A stretch of 64,000 nucleotides of DNA, from NCBI GenBank assembly GCA_033764055.1, contig JANRJI010000088.1, forward strand, positions 8,275-72,274, in the 5' to 3' direction. Shown here piece by piece: positions 9,025 through 17,667 of the stretch (within the stretch, counting starts at the first letter, position 1; each line of letters starts with the position of its first letter). The notes beneath the pieces were generated by a model. That model was given only the letters and a program-made list of their open reading frames with translations. It did not search any database and was not told the DNA's origin. The position numbers and the translations under genes are program-made. The DNA comes from Ga0077555 sp033764055. GTDB lineage: Bacteria > Pseudomonadota > Alphaproteobacteria > Rhizobiales > Hyphomicrobiaceae.

Positions 9025-10743
9025 ATGTCCTCAGATGCTCAGCCCCAGACCCTGACCGACGGCTTCCATCTCGTTATCGATGCGCTCAAGATCAATGATA
9101 TCAACACGATCTACGGTGTGCCGGGCATTCCGATCACGGATCTCGGACGTCTCGCCCAGGCGCAAGGCATGCGAGTTCTCGCCTTTCGCCATGAGCAGCA
9201 TGCGGGCTATGCGGCGAGCATAGCCGGCTACCTGACCCAGAAGCCGGGTGTCTGTCTGACGGTCTCGGCGCCGGGCTTCCTCAACGGTCTCACGGCGCTG
9301 GCTCACGCCACGACCAATTGCTTTCCGATGATCCTCATCAGCGGCTCCTCGGAGCGCGAGGTGGTCGACCTGCAGCAAGGCGACTACGAGGAGATGGATC
9401 AGCTTGCCGTCGCCAAGACGGTCGCCAAGGCGGCCTACCGTGTGTTGCATGCCCAGGATATCGGCATCGGCATTGCACGCGCCATCCGGGCCGCCTGCTC
9501 GGGGCGGCCGGGCGGGGTATATCTCGACCTGCCCGCCAAGCTGTTCGCGCAAACCATGGATGCAGCGGCTGGCAAGAAGTCGCTCGTCAAGGTGGTCGAC
9601 CCGGCACCGCGGCACATTCCGGCGCCGGAGGCCATCACACGCGCGCTCGACGTATTGAAAGGCGCGAAGAAGCCGCTGATCATTCTCGGCAAAGGCGCGG
9701 CCTACGCTCAAGCCGATGCCGACGTCCGGGCTTTCGTAGAGAAAGCGGGCGCCCCGTACATTGCCATGAGCATGGCGAAGGGACTTTTGCCGGACAACCA
9801 TCCGCAATACGCGGGTGCCGCCCGATCGCTGGTTCTCAAGGAAGCCGATGTCGTGATGCTGATCGGCGCGCGGCTGAATTGGCTGCTCTCGCACGGCAAG
9901 GGCAAGACCTGGGGAGCTCCTGGGGCTCAGAGATTCGTCCATGTCGACATCGATCCGAAAGAGATGGATTCGAACGTCGAGATCGCGGCCCCGGTGGTCG
10001 GCGACATCGCCTCCACGCTCGCAGCCCTGCTGAAGGGCATGGGCGGCGCTTGGTCCAAAGCCCCGTCCGAATGGACGAGCGCGGTCCGTGCGAAGTGCGA
10101 GGACAACGTTGCAAAGATGGCGCCCAGGCTGCAGAACAACAACGTCCCTATGGACTACCATGGAGCGCTTGGCGCGTTGCGCCGGATCATCGCCGCACGG
10201 CCCGACACGATCCTCGTCAACGAAGGCGCAAACACGCTCGATTTCGCGCGCTCGATCATCGACATCTATCAGCCGAGGAAGCGCCTCGATGTCGGCACGT
10301 GGGGCGTGATGGGCATCGGCATGGGCTATGCGATCGCGGCCGCAGTCGAAACGGGAAAGCCCGTGCTTTCCATTGTCGGCGACAGCGCGTTCGGGTTCTC
10401 CGGAATGGAGATCGAGACCATGTGCCGGTACAAGCTCCCGATCTGCGTCGTCGTGTTCAACAATAACGGCATCTATCGCGGCACCGACGTCAATGCCGGC
10501 GGCAGCGATCCAGCGTGGACCACCTTCACCAAGGATTCGCACTACGAGATGATGGCGAAGGCCTTCCACGGCAACGGCGTGCGCGTCACCTCACCCGACG
10601 AGCTGGCGCGGGCCGTCAACGCGGCAATCGACTCGCGCCAGCCAACGCTCATCAACGCCATCATCGACGAGAAGGCGGGTACCGAGTCGGGCCGGATCGG
10701 CAATCTCAACCCGCAGAGCGCGCTCGCGAGGAAGACGGCGTGA
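9025..10743 (+). CDS. oxc: Oxalyl-CoA decarboxylase
   Basis: A 572-residue thiamine-diphosphate enzyme that converts oxalyl-CoA to formyl-CoA and CO2, the committed step of CoA-dependent oxalate breakdown. The N-terminal PYR domain carries the activating Glu57 in FRHEQHAGYAA. A central domain follows, and the C-terminal PP domain has the ThDP/Mg motif from GDSAF (about 452) to NNNG (479-482). The stretch SGSSEREVVDLQQGDYEEMDQ is typical of Oxc as opposed to acetolactate synthase. Length matches the family. Formyl-CoA transferase (11366) lies downstream, which strongly supports the assignment. The start ATG at 9025 is preceded by a weak purine-rich site. Confidence 0.94.
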   Translation: MSSDAQPQTLTDGFHLVIDALKINDINTIYGVPGIPITDLGRLAQAQGMRVLAFRHEQHAGYAASIAGYLTQKPGVCLTVSAPGFLNGLTALAHATTNCFPMILISGSSEREVVDLQQGDYEEMDQLAVAKTVAKAAYRVLHAQDIGIGIARAIRAACSGRPGGVYLDLPAKLFAQTMDAAAGKKSLVKVVDPAPRHIPAPEAITRALDVLKGAKKPLIILGKGAAYAQADADVRAFVEKAGAPYIAMSMAKGLLPDNHPQYAGAARSLVLKEADVVMLIGARLNWLLSHGKGKTWGAPGAQRFVHVDIDPKEMDSNVEIAAPVVGDIASTLAALLKGMGGAWSKAPSEWTSAVRAKCEDNVAKMAPRLQNNNVPMDYHGALGALRRIIAARPDTILVNEGANTLDFARSIIDIYQPRKRLDVGTWGVMGIGMGYAIAAAVETGKPVLSIVGDSAFGFSGMEIETMCRYKLPICVVVFNNNGIYRGTDVNAGGSDPAWTTFTKDSHYEMMAKAFHGNGVRVTSPDELARAVNAAIDSRQPTLINAIIDEKAGTESGRIGNLNPQSALARKTA

Positions 10744-10763
10744 CGCAACAGCGGAGGCTCGGC

Positions 10764-11321
10764 ATGAGCGTGGCGCCTCGAAAGCCCAATCGGGCCTCCG
10801 AGGAGGAGTACCTCGCGTTCGAGCATCCCGCGGCGACGCGCCACGAGCTCGTTGGCGGTGTCATCTACGCGATGGTAGGTGGTACGGATCGGCACAATCT
10901 CATCTTTGGCAACATCGCGCTCCTGCATCGCGATGCTCCAGAGACTAGCCAAGTCTTCACCGCGCAAACGAAGCTGCGTGTCGCGTTGGCGGACGAGGTC
11001 GACTACGTCTCTCCGGACGTTTGCGTCGCGCGGGTCGACGACGACCGCAATCGACACTATCGCGAGCAGCCCTGCCTGATCGTGGAGGCGATCTCGCCTT
11101 CGACAGAGCGCGAGGACCGACGGGACAAATTCCTCGCCGACGCACGCCTTCCTTCGCTTCAGGAATATGTTCTGGTTACCCAGGATGCTCCTCAAGTCGA
11201 GATCATGCGCCGGCGGTCCGCATGCATTCCGGAGTTCGCGTTTCTGCAGGATCAGCTTCGTCTGGAAAGCGTAGATCTGTCCTACTCCGTAACGGATTTC
11301 TATCGGCGGATCCCGTTCTGA
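10764..11321 (+). CDS. Uma2 family endonuclease (DUF820)
   Basis: A 185-residue protein of the Uma2/DUF820 family, restriction-endonuclease-like PD-(D/E)xK fold proteins that are mostly uncharacterised. Visible hallmarks are the N-terminal EEYLAFE..ATRHELVGGVIYAM, the VSPDVCVAR acidic strand and PCLIVEAISPSTEREDRRDKF, which together give the Asp, Glu and Lys/Arg positions expected of the catalytic core. The ATG at 10764 has a GCGGAGG site at 10751-10757. An in-frame GTG at 10740 overlapping the oxc stop is an alternative. It sits between oxc and frc on the same strand, which is odd for a nuclease-like gene, and has no evident role in oxalate metabolism. Confidence 0.85.
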   Translation: MSVAPRKPNRASEEEYLAFEHPAATRHELVGGVIYAMVGGTDRHNLIFGNIALLHRDAPETSQVFTAQTKLRVALADEVDYVSPDVCVARVDDDRNRHYREQPCLIVEAISPSTEREDRRDKFLADARLPSLQEYVLVTQDAPQVEIMRRRSACIPEFAFLQDQLRLESVDLSYSVTDFYRRIPF

Positions 11322-11365
11322 GTGCGCACAGCCCCAACAATCAAGCCAAGCCCGAGGTAACAGGA

Positions 11366-12643
11366 ATGTCCGAAGCCCTGAAAGGCGTCAAAATCCTCGA
11401 TTTCACGCATGTGCAATCGGGCCCGACCTGCACGCAGCTGCTGGCCTGGTTCGGCGCCGACGTGATTAAGGTCGAGCGGCCCGGCACCGGCGACATCACA
11501 CGCGGGCAACTGCAGGACATTCCTAACGTGGACAGCCTCTATTTCACGATGCTGAACCACAACAAGCGATCGATCACGATCGACACGAAGAACAAGACGG
11601 GCATGGAAATCCTCGAGCGGCTCGTCAAGACGTGCGACGTGCTGGTCGAGAATTTTGCGCCCGGCGCCATGGACCGGATGGGTCTAACGTGGGAGCGCAT
11701 CCACGAGCTCAACCCGCGCATGATCTATGCTTCGATCAAGGGCTTCGGGCCAGGCCCCTACGAGGACTGCAAGGTCTACGAGAATATCGCGCAGTGCACC
11801 GGCGGCTCGGCATCGACGACCGGCTTCCGCGATGGTCCGCCACTGGTCACCGGCGCGCAGATCGGCGACAGCGGAACGGGCCTGCATCTGGCGCTCGGCA
11901 TCGTGACCGCGCTCTATCATCGTACGCATTCCGGCAAGGGCCAGCGCGTCACGTGTGCGATGCAGGACGGCGTGCTCAACCTGGCGCGCGTCAAGCTGCG
12001 CGATCAGCAGCGCCTCGCGCATGGCCCGCTGACCGAGTACAGCCAGTACGGCGAGGGTATTCCGTTCGGCGATGCGGTGCCGCGCGCCGGCAACGACTCG
12101 GGCGGCGGTCAGCCGGGGCGCATCCTCAAGTGCAAGGGGTGGGAGACCGATCCCAACGCTTACATCTACTTCATCACACAAGCGCCGGTCTGGGAGCAGA
12201 TCTGCGAGGTGATCGATGAGCCCGGCTGGGCGACACATCCGGACTACGCCACGCCGAAGGCGCGTCTCCCCCGGCTCAACGAGATTTTCGCGCGTATCGA
12301 GCAGTGGACGATGTCGCTGTCGAAGCTCGAGGCGATGGAGGTGCTCAACAAGTACGACATTCCGTGCGGCCCCATTCTCTCGATGAAAGAGCTCGCGGAG
12401 GACTCGTCTCTGAAGGCCACGGGGACGATCGTCGAGGTGCCGCATCCGAAGCGCGGCACATACCTGTCTGTCGGCAATCCGATCAAGCTGTCGGCGAGCC
12501 CCGCAAAGGTCGAGCGGTCTCCGCTGCTTGGCGAGCACACCGAGGAGATTCTGCGCGACGTGCTCGGCTACTCTGCCGACGACGTGGCGACGATCCGGGC
12601 GTCGGGGGCGACCGAGCCGCCGAGGAAGAAGGCAGCCGAGTAA
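11366..12643 (+). CDS. frc: Formyl-CoA transferase (class III CoA-transferase)
   Basis: A 425-residue family III CoA-transferase. Frc moves CoA from formyl-CoA to oxalate, making oxalyl-CoA for Oxc and releasing formate. The N-terminus LKGVKILDFTHVQSGPTCTQLL is characteristic of Frc, where Gln17 binds CoA. The catalytic aspartate is D168 in TGAQIGDSGTG, equivalent to Asp169 of the Oxalobacter enzyme. The glycine-rich active-site loop of Frc appears as GGGQPG near residue 248. The ATG at 11366 is preceded by CCGAGG. With oxc it forms a complete oxalate-to-formate cycle. A hairpin at 12656-12690 follows the stop codon. Confidence 0.94.
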   Translation: MSEALKGVKILDFTHVQSGPTCTQLLAWFGADVIKVERPGTGDITRGQLQDIPNVDSLYFTMLNHNKRSITIDTKNKTGMEILERLVKTCDVLVENFAPGAMDRMGLTWERIHELNPRMIYASIKGFGPGPYEDCKVYENIAQCTGGSASTTGFRDGPPLVTGAQIGDSGTGLHLALGIVTALYHRTHSGKGQRVTCAMQDGVLNLARVKLRDQQRLAHGPLTEYSQYGEGIPFGDAVPRAGNDSGGGQPGRILKCKGWETDPNAYIYFITQAPVWEQICEVIDEPGWATHPDYATPKARLPRLNEIFARIEQWTMSLSKLEAMEVLNKYDIPCGPILSMKELAEDSSLKATGTIVEVPHPKRGTYLSVGNPIKLSASPAKVERSPLLGEHTEEILRDVLGYSADDVATIRASGATEPPRKKAAE

Positions 12644-12655
12644 TCATTGCCTGCT

Positions 12656-12690
12656 CTCTCCCCATTGCTCTGCACGCACATTGGGGAGAG
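12656..12690. repeat. Palindromic intergenic element after frc
   Basis: Arms CTCTCCCCA and TGGGGAGAG form a perfect 9-bp stem around a 17-base loop, 13 bases past the frc stop codon, followed by a G-rich tail (GGTTAGGGCAGGGGG). CCCTCTCCCC...GGGGAGAGGG palindromes of this type are scattered between genes in many GC-rich proteobacteria. It could act as a transcription end or processing site. Another CCCCTCACCCC-type fragment lies near 12803, suggesting a decayed repeat cluster in the 254-base gap. Confidence 0.5.
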
Positions 12691-12897
12691 GGTTAGGGCA
12701 GGGGGCTGCGGCGAGCGCCGCCGGCCCCATCGAAGCAGGCATTCGGTGGCCAGTGACGAGTTGGATCGGAGCGAGCTGCGCAACGGCCTCATGTTCGGCC
12801 GCCCCTCACCCCGATGCACTACCCATGGCGCCAGCGAGGCCTTCATTCCAATCTAGCGCCGTCCGACGGCGCCATGGGGAGAGGGAGTAGAGACGCC

Positions 12898-13833
12898 ATG
12901 CGTATCGTCGTTCACGGTCAAGATGCCTTCGGAAAAGCGGTGCTCGAGAAGCTGCTCGAGCGGGGCGAGAATGTCGTGGCGGTCTGCTGTGCGCCGGATA
13001 AAGCCGGCCGGACCGAGGATCCGCTCAAGGTCTTCGCGAGGGAGCGGGGACTCCCCGTCCATCAGCCGACGAGCTGGAAGACGCCCGAGGCGCTGGCGCT
13101 GATGAGGAGCTTCAACTCCGACATCTGTCTGATGGCGTACGTGCTGCTCTTCGTGCCGCAGCCTGTGCTCGACGCGCCTAGGCTCGGAACGTTTCAATAC
13201 CACCCATCGCTGTTGCCCGCGCATCGGGGACCGTCGTCCATCAACTGGCCGATCGCCATGGGCAAGACGCGGACCGGGCTCACCATCTTCTGGCCGAACG
13301 AAGGCCTCGACGAAGGCCCTATCCTGATCCAGAAGTCGGTCGAGATCGGCCCGGACGAGACGCTCGGCGACGTGTATTTCAAGAAGCTCTTCCCGATGGG
13401 CGTCGACGCCATGATGGAGAGCCTCGATCTCGTCAAGGCCGGTGTCATCCTCAAGCATGACCAGCGCCTCGCCGACGGCTCCTATGAGAGCTGGTTCAAG
13501 AAGGACCTCGCCTGTGCCGACTGGTCGAAGCCGGCCGCAGAGGTTCATAATGTCATCCGCGCTGCCGATCCGGCGCCGGGTGCGTGGGGCACCATCGGTG
13601 GCGTGAAAGTCGATCTTTTCGAGCCGCAGCGTGTATCTGGCGTCACGGGTGCTGCCGGGACGATCGTGTCGATCGATGACAGCGGCATGGTAGTGGCTGC
13701 GGCGGCAGGCGGCGTTCGCATCCGGCGCGTTCGGGCGGCAGGAGGCAAGAAAATCGGTGCAGCCGAATGGCTGAAGTCGGCCGGTCTCGGCGTCGGCGCT
13801 CGTTTCGAGCCGCTGGCGACGAAATCAGCCTGA
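12898..13833 (+). CDS. Formyltransferase family protein, 10-formyl-THF hydrolase-domain-like
   Basis: A 311-residue protein of the formyltransferase fold. The core motif YHPSLLPAHRG (from residue 101) with His102 and Asp138 (NEGLDEGP) reproduces the His-Asp pair and 36-residue spacing of the N-terminal hydrolase domain of 10-formyl-THF dehydrogenase (ALDH1L1). The Asn-x-His of methionyl-tRNA formyltransferase is replaced by Gln-Tyr-His, so it is not a standard Fmt. A C-terminal OB-like domain (about 205-305) follows, and no aldehyde dehydrogenase part is present. A strong GGGAGAGGGAG site precedes the ATG at 12898. It lies between frc and the formate-THF ligase gene, so it most likely handles a folate-bound or CoA-bound formyl group. 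The exact reaction is unresolved. Confidence 0.8.
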   Translation: MRIVVHGQDAFGKAVLEKLLERGENVVAVCCAPDKAGRTEDPLKVFARERGLPVHQPTSWKTPEALALMRSFNSDICLMAYVLLFVPQPVLDAPRLGTFQYHPSLLPAHRGPSSINWPIAMGKTRTGLTIFWPNEGLDEGPILIQKSVEIGPDETLGDVYFKKLFPMGVDAMMESLDLVKAGVILKHDQRLADGSYESWFKKDLACADWSKPAAEVHNVIRAADPAPGAWGTIGGVKVDLFEPQRVSGVTGAAGTIVSIDDSGMVVAAAAGGVRIRRVRAAGGKKIGAAEWLKSAGLGVGARFEPLATKSA

Positions 13834-14011
13834 AGCTTTGGCAAAGCTCGTTCCGGCGGCTAGGCTGTCGCCGGAACGTGGCTGTCCGCCCCGTCGTGCC
13901 GGAGCTGGCTGTCACTCACGCCACCCGCCTGTTCTCCATCTGCCGTTCGGGTTCCGTTAACTCACGGCGATGACCACGAAAGAATGACCGATACCGCCGA
14001 GGGAGCGATAA

Positions 14012-15688
14012 ATGGCCGTCAAGTCCGACATCGAGATTGCACGCGAAGCCAAGAAGAAGCCGATCCAGGAGATCGGGGGACGTCTCGGCATTCCTTCGGA
14101 GCATCTGCTCCCTTTCGGTCACGACAAGGCCAAGGTGTCGGCCGAGTTCCTGAAATCGCTGGAGCCCCGCAAGAACGGCAAGCTCATCCTGGTCACGGCG
14201 ATCAATCCTACGCCGGCCGGAGAGGGCAAGACCACGACCACCGTGGGTCTCGGCGACGGGCTCAACTATATCGGCAAGAAGGCTGCGATCTGCCTGCGTG
14301 AGCCGTCGCTCGGCCCGTGCTTCGGCGTCAAGGGCGGCGCGGCCGGCGGCGGCTACAGCCAGGTCGTTCCGATGGAGGACATAAACCTCCACTTCACCGG
14401 CGACTTTCACGCGGTCACGTCGGCGCACAACCTGCTCTCGGCCATGATCGACAACCATATCTATTGGGGCAACGAGCAGGGGATCGATTCGCGGCGCGTC
14501 GCATGGCGCCGTGTCCTGGACCTGAACGACCGTGCGCTGCGCGAGATCGTCGTATCGCTCGGCGGCGTCGCTAACGGCTATCCACGGGAAGGCGGATTCG
14601 ACATCACCGTCGCGTCCGAGGTCATGGCGATCCTGTGCCTGGCCACCGACATCAAGGACCTCGAGAAGCGGCTCGGCGACATCATCATCGCCTATCGCCG
14701 CGACCGCTCGCCCGTCTATGCGCGCGATATCAAGGCGGACGGCGCGATGACCGTGCTGCTCGCGCAGGCCGTGCAGCCGAACCTCGTGCAGACCCTCGAG
14801 AACAACCCGGCCTTCATCCACGGCGGCCCGTTCGCCAACATCGCGCACGGCTGCAACTCGGTGATCGCGACCCAGGCCGCGCTGAAGCTCGCCGACTATG
14901 TCGTGACGGAAGCCGGCTTCGGCGCTGATCTGGGCGCAGAGAAGTTCTTCGACATCAAGTGCCGCAAAGCCGGCCTCAAGCCGGATGCAGCGGTAATCGT
15001 CGCTACGGTGCGGGCGCTCAAGATGAACGGTGGCGTCAAGCGCGAGGATCTCGGCAAAGAGAACGTCGAGGCGGTCAGGAAGGGCCTCGCCAACCTTGGC
15101 CGCCATATCGAGAATGTGAAGTCTTTCGGCGTGCCGGCCGTCGTCGGCATCAACCACTTCATCACGGACACGGACGCCGAGGTGGCCGTGGTGATGGAGT
15201 ATGTCAAGGGCCTCGGCTCGGAGTGCTTCCTCAACAAGCACTGGGCGGAGGGTGGCAAGGGCATCGCCGCCATGGCCAAGCGCGTAGCCGAGATCGCAGA
15301 CGCCGGCTCGGCGAGGTTCGCGCCGTTGTATCCGGACGAGATGGGCTTGCTCGCCAAGATCGAGACCATCGCAACCAAGATCTACCGTGCCGACGGCATC
15401 GTGGCGGACAAAGCGATCCGCGATCAACTCAAGACGTGGGAGGACATGGGTTACGGCAAGCTGCCTGTCTGTATCGCCAAGACGCAGTACACGTTCTCGA
15501 CTGATCCGAACCAACGCGGCGCGCCGACCGGATTCACGATCCCCGTGCGCGAGGTGCGGCTCTCGGCCGGAGCCGGGTTCATCGTGGCCATTTGCGGTGA
15601 GATCATGACCATGCCGGGTCTGCCCAAAGTGCCGTCCGCCGAGGTGATTCGCTTCAACGAGAAGGGTCAGATCGACGGGCTGTTCTAA
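14012..15688 (+). CDS. fhs: Formate-tetrahydrofolate ligase
   Basis: A 558-residue enzyme that joins formate to tetrahydrofolate using ATP, giving 10-formyl-THF. The P-loop is TPAGEGKTTT (residues 67-76). The signatures around REPSLGPCFGVKGGAAGGGYSQV and the FTGDFHAVTSAHNLL region are diagnostic of the family, and the length is normal. The ATG at 14012 has a GAGGGAGCG site. It is the last gene of the oxalate/one-carbon cluster and would capture the formate released by Frc. A large imperfect hairpin follows the stop codon at once, consistent with the end of the transcription unit. Confidence 0.96.
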   Translation: MAVKSDIEIAREAKKKPIQEIGGRLGIPSEHLLPFGHDKAKVSAEFLKSLEPRKNGKLILVTAINPTPAGEGKTTTTVGLGDGLNYIGKKAAICLREPSLGPCFGVKGGAAGGGYSQVVPMEDINLHFTGDFHAVTSAHNLLSAMIDNHIYWGNEQGIDSRRVAWRRVLDLNDRALREIVVSLGGVANGYPREGGFDITVASEVMAILCLATDIKDLEKRLGDIIIAYRRDRSPVYARDIKADGAMTVLLAQAVQPNLVQTLENNPAFIHGGPFANIAHGCNSVIATQAALKLADYVVTEAGFGADLGAEKFFDIKCRKAGLKPDAAVIVATVRALKMNGGVKREDLGKENVEAVRKGLANLGRHIENVKSFGVPAVVGINHFITDTDAEVAVVMEYVKGLGSECFLNKHWAEGGKGIAAMAKRVAEIADAGSARFAPLYPDEMGLLAKIETIATKIYRADGIVADKAIRDQLKTWEDMGYGKLPVCIAKTQYTFSTDPNQRGAPTGFTIPVREVRLSAGAGFIVAICGEIMTMPGLPKVPSAEVIRFNEKGQIDGLF

Positions 15689-15734
15689 GCCCCCCGACGG
15701 ACGCGCAAGCGAATCCGGTGCGTCCACTGGGGCT
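15688..15734 (+). terminator. Hairpin directly after fhs
   Basis: The outer stem AGCCCC/GGGGCT begins at the last base of the fhs stop codon. It encloses an inner stem GGACGC/GCGTCC with a 15-base loop; an asymmetric internal loop separates the two stems. There is no T-tract, so it may be a Rho-type end or a stability hairpin. Confidence 0.4.
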
Positions 15735-15978
15735 CGCCATTCCGGTCACAGGCGGCAGACCGCAGAAGCGAGCCTCTTCCGGGAGGGCCAGCGGCCGAAA
15801 TCGCCGATGTCGAGGGCTGGCGCAGCGCCGCAACACACCATCAGCAAGGCGCTGCCTTCCGTCCACTCCACGTTGTGGGGCAACGGAATCCGCTGTATTG
15901 TCACAAACGTGTCACCCCGGTGATAGCGGACCGTCATAAGCGTCCCATATCGTCACCTCAAATCTGAAGGGGGACTTC

Positions 15979-16731
15979 ATGCTCCAATTGGACGGGACGC
16001 GACGTGCGGTGGAGCAGGCACGATTTGCCGTCAGCGTTGCCGCATCCGCAGCTGAGGTCGAAGAGGCGCAGCGGCTTCGGTGGCAAGTTTTCGTCGAGGA
16101 GCAGGGCGCTCAGCCCGAGCCCGGTGTCGCGGGTGTCGAGGCCGACCGCTTCGATCCGTTCTGCCGGCATTTGATCGTGCGCGACCTCGCTACGGGCATG
16201 GCCGTTGGCACCTATCGCGTGCTGGAGGCGGCACAGGCACGCCGCCTGGGAGGGTTCTACACCGAGCAGGAATTCGATCTTGGTGGTCTTTCGGCCCATC
16301 GAGACTGCATCGTCGAGATCGGGCGCTCGTGTGTGCATCCTGACTATCGCAGCGGCGTGGTCATCGCGCTGCTCTGGGCAGGTTTGGCTGGTCTGATCGT
16401 CGGAACCGATGCAAGGTTCGTCATTGGCTGCGCGTCGATCTCCATGAGCGACGGCGGGAGGGAAGCTGCCAACGTCTACCGTCGAATCGCCAGCGACTAC
16501 ATGACGACTCCTCAGCATCAGGTCATTCCGCTGAAGCCGCTGGCGCTCGACGAGCTCGAGCTCGACGACACTATTAAGCCGCCGCCGCTGATCAAAGGCT
16601 ATTTGCGGGCCGGGGCCGAGGTAGCAGGGCCGCCTTCCGTGGACCCGGATTTCGGCACCGCCGATTTGCCCATGCTTCTCAATATCGATCGACTGACCCC
16701 CCGATATGCGCGGCACTTCATCGGAGCTTGA
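15979..16731 (+). CDS. olsB: Ornithine N-acyltransferase (hemolysin-like GNAT)
   Basis: A 250-residue member of the OlsB family, which transfers a 3-hydroxyacyl chain from acyl carrier protein to the alpha-amino group of ornithine, giving lyso-ornithine lipid. The GNAT-like core shows LRWQVFVEEQGA, DRFDPFCRHLIVRD, EIGRSCVHPDYRSG and the INDE-like strand GCASISM, all typical of OlsB. A strong GAAGGGGGA Shine-Dalgarno precedes the ATG at 15979. The acyltransferase olsA starts six bases after the stop codon, giving the classic two-gene ornithine lipid operon. Ornithine lipids are phosphorus-free membrane lipids, often made under phosphate limitation; no clear Pho box was identified upstream. Confidence 0.92.
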   Translation: MLQLDGTRRAVEQARFAVSVAASAAEVEEAQRLRWQVFVEEQGAQPEPGVAGVEADRFDPFCRHLIVRDLATGMAVGTYRVLEAAQARRLGGFYTEQEFDLGGLSAHRDCIVEIGRSCVHPDYRSGVVIALLWAGLAGLIVGTDARFVIGCASISMSDGGREAANVYRRIASDYMTTPQHQVIPLKPLALDELELDDTIKPPPLIKGYLRAGAEVAGPPSVDPDFGTADLPMLLNIDRLTPRYARHFIGA

Positions 16732-16737
16732 GCCCTG

Positions 16738-17568
16738 ATGCGGATGCTCGTGCGTCGCTCGCTCGGCGTGACGCGTGTCGCGGCTCACCTTGCCCGCGGC
16801 GCCGTCACTCTGGCCGTCGTCATGCCGTTTGCTGGTCCCGCGCGCCGGCGCCGCATCGTGCAACGTTGGTCCGAGGGCGTCCTGCGAATTTTCGGTCTGG
16901 CGCTCGATGTGCACGGAGCGCCGCCCGACGCCGGGCGGCAGAGACCCGTCGTGCTGGTCGGCAATCATATTTCCTGGATCGACATCTACGCCTATCTGTG
17001 CGTGGCCGACGTGCAGTTCGTCGCGAAGTCGGAAGTGCAGTCCTGGCCGCTGATCGGATGGTTCGCGAGGAGTCTCGGAACGATCTTCGTCGAGCGCGAC
17101 CGGCCCCGTGATGCACTGCGGGTCGGGGACGAGATCCGTGCCGCGCTGGCTGCCGGAAAAGCGGTGTGCGTGTTCCCCGAAGGCACCACAACGGATGGCA
17201 GCGTCGTGCTTCCGTTCTCTGCAGCCCTGCTCGGTCCGGCCGTTGAGGCCAATGCACACGTTCTCCCGGTTTCGATCACCTATCGCAATGCTGCTGGCGA
17301 GCCCTGCCAGCGCGTGGCTTTCACAGGCGATGCAACGCTCGTCGAGTCGATCTGGACCCTGGCGGCGGGCGAGAAGACGCGCGTGCAGCTGAGATTCCTG
17401 GATGCGATCGAGGCCGGTGGACTCGACCGCCGGACCGTGGCCCGACGCTCCGAGGAATCGGTGCGAGCGAGCCTGGGACACCCGCCACCCCCGATCCATC
17501 GGCGCCGGCCTGGCGTCTCGCCGCGCAACGAGACAGAGGTCCCACTGGCCATTCGTGGGGCCCTATAG
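16738..17568 (+). CDS. olsA: Lyso-ornithine lipid acyltransferase (PlsC-like)
   Basis: A 276-residue 1-acyl-glycerol-3-phosphate acyltransferase-type enzyme. OlsA adds the second acyl chain to lyso-ornithine lipid. The N-terminal hydrophobic segment (about residues 12-32) suggests membrane association. The catalytic HX4D motif is NHISWID (His77, Asp82) and the substrate-binding FPEGTTT lies at residues 146-152. The C-terminal 40 residues are Pro/Arg-rich and less conserved. It begins six bases after olsB, so the two are surely co-transcribed. A plain PlsC role in phosphatidic acid synthesis is possible, since some OlsA enzymes do both, but the olsB linkage favours ornithine lipid synthesis. 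Confidence 0.9.
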   Translation: MRMLVRRSLGVTRVAAHLARGAVTLAVVMPFAGPARRRRIVQRWSEGVLRIFGLALDVHGAPPDAGRQRPVVLVGNHISWIDIYAYLCVADVQFVAKSEVQSWPLIGWFARSLGTIFVERDRPRDALRVGDEIRAALAAGKAVCVFPEGTTTDGSVVLPFSAALLGPAVEANAHVLPVSITYRNAAGEPCQRVAFTGDATLVESIWTLAAGEKTRVQLRFLDAIEAGGLDRRTVARRSEESVRASLGHPPPPIHRRRPGVSPRNETEVPLAIRGAL

Positions 17569-17667
17569 GCCCAGCCGCCGTCGAATGGCATGCGGAATGG
17601 GGGATGTGGCTCCGCCTCGCGGTGCGCGCTACCATGCCTCCCGGTCAGTCTCGAGGAGGTCGCGGGC

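Noticed and set aside
13916..15727. A 603-codon minus-strand open frame opposite fhs
   Set aside because: Antisense shadow of fhs; composition is low-complexity (Asp/Arg/His/Leu) and no family resemblance is seen.
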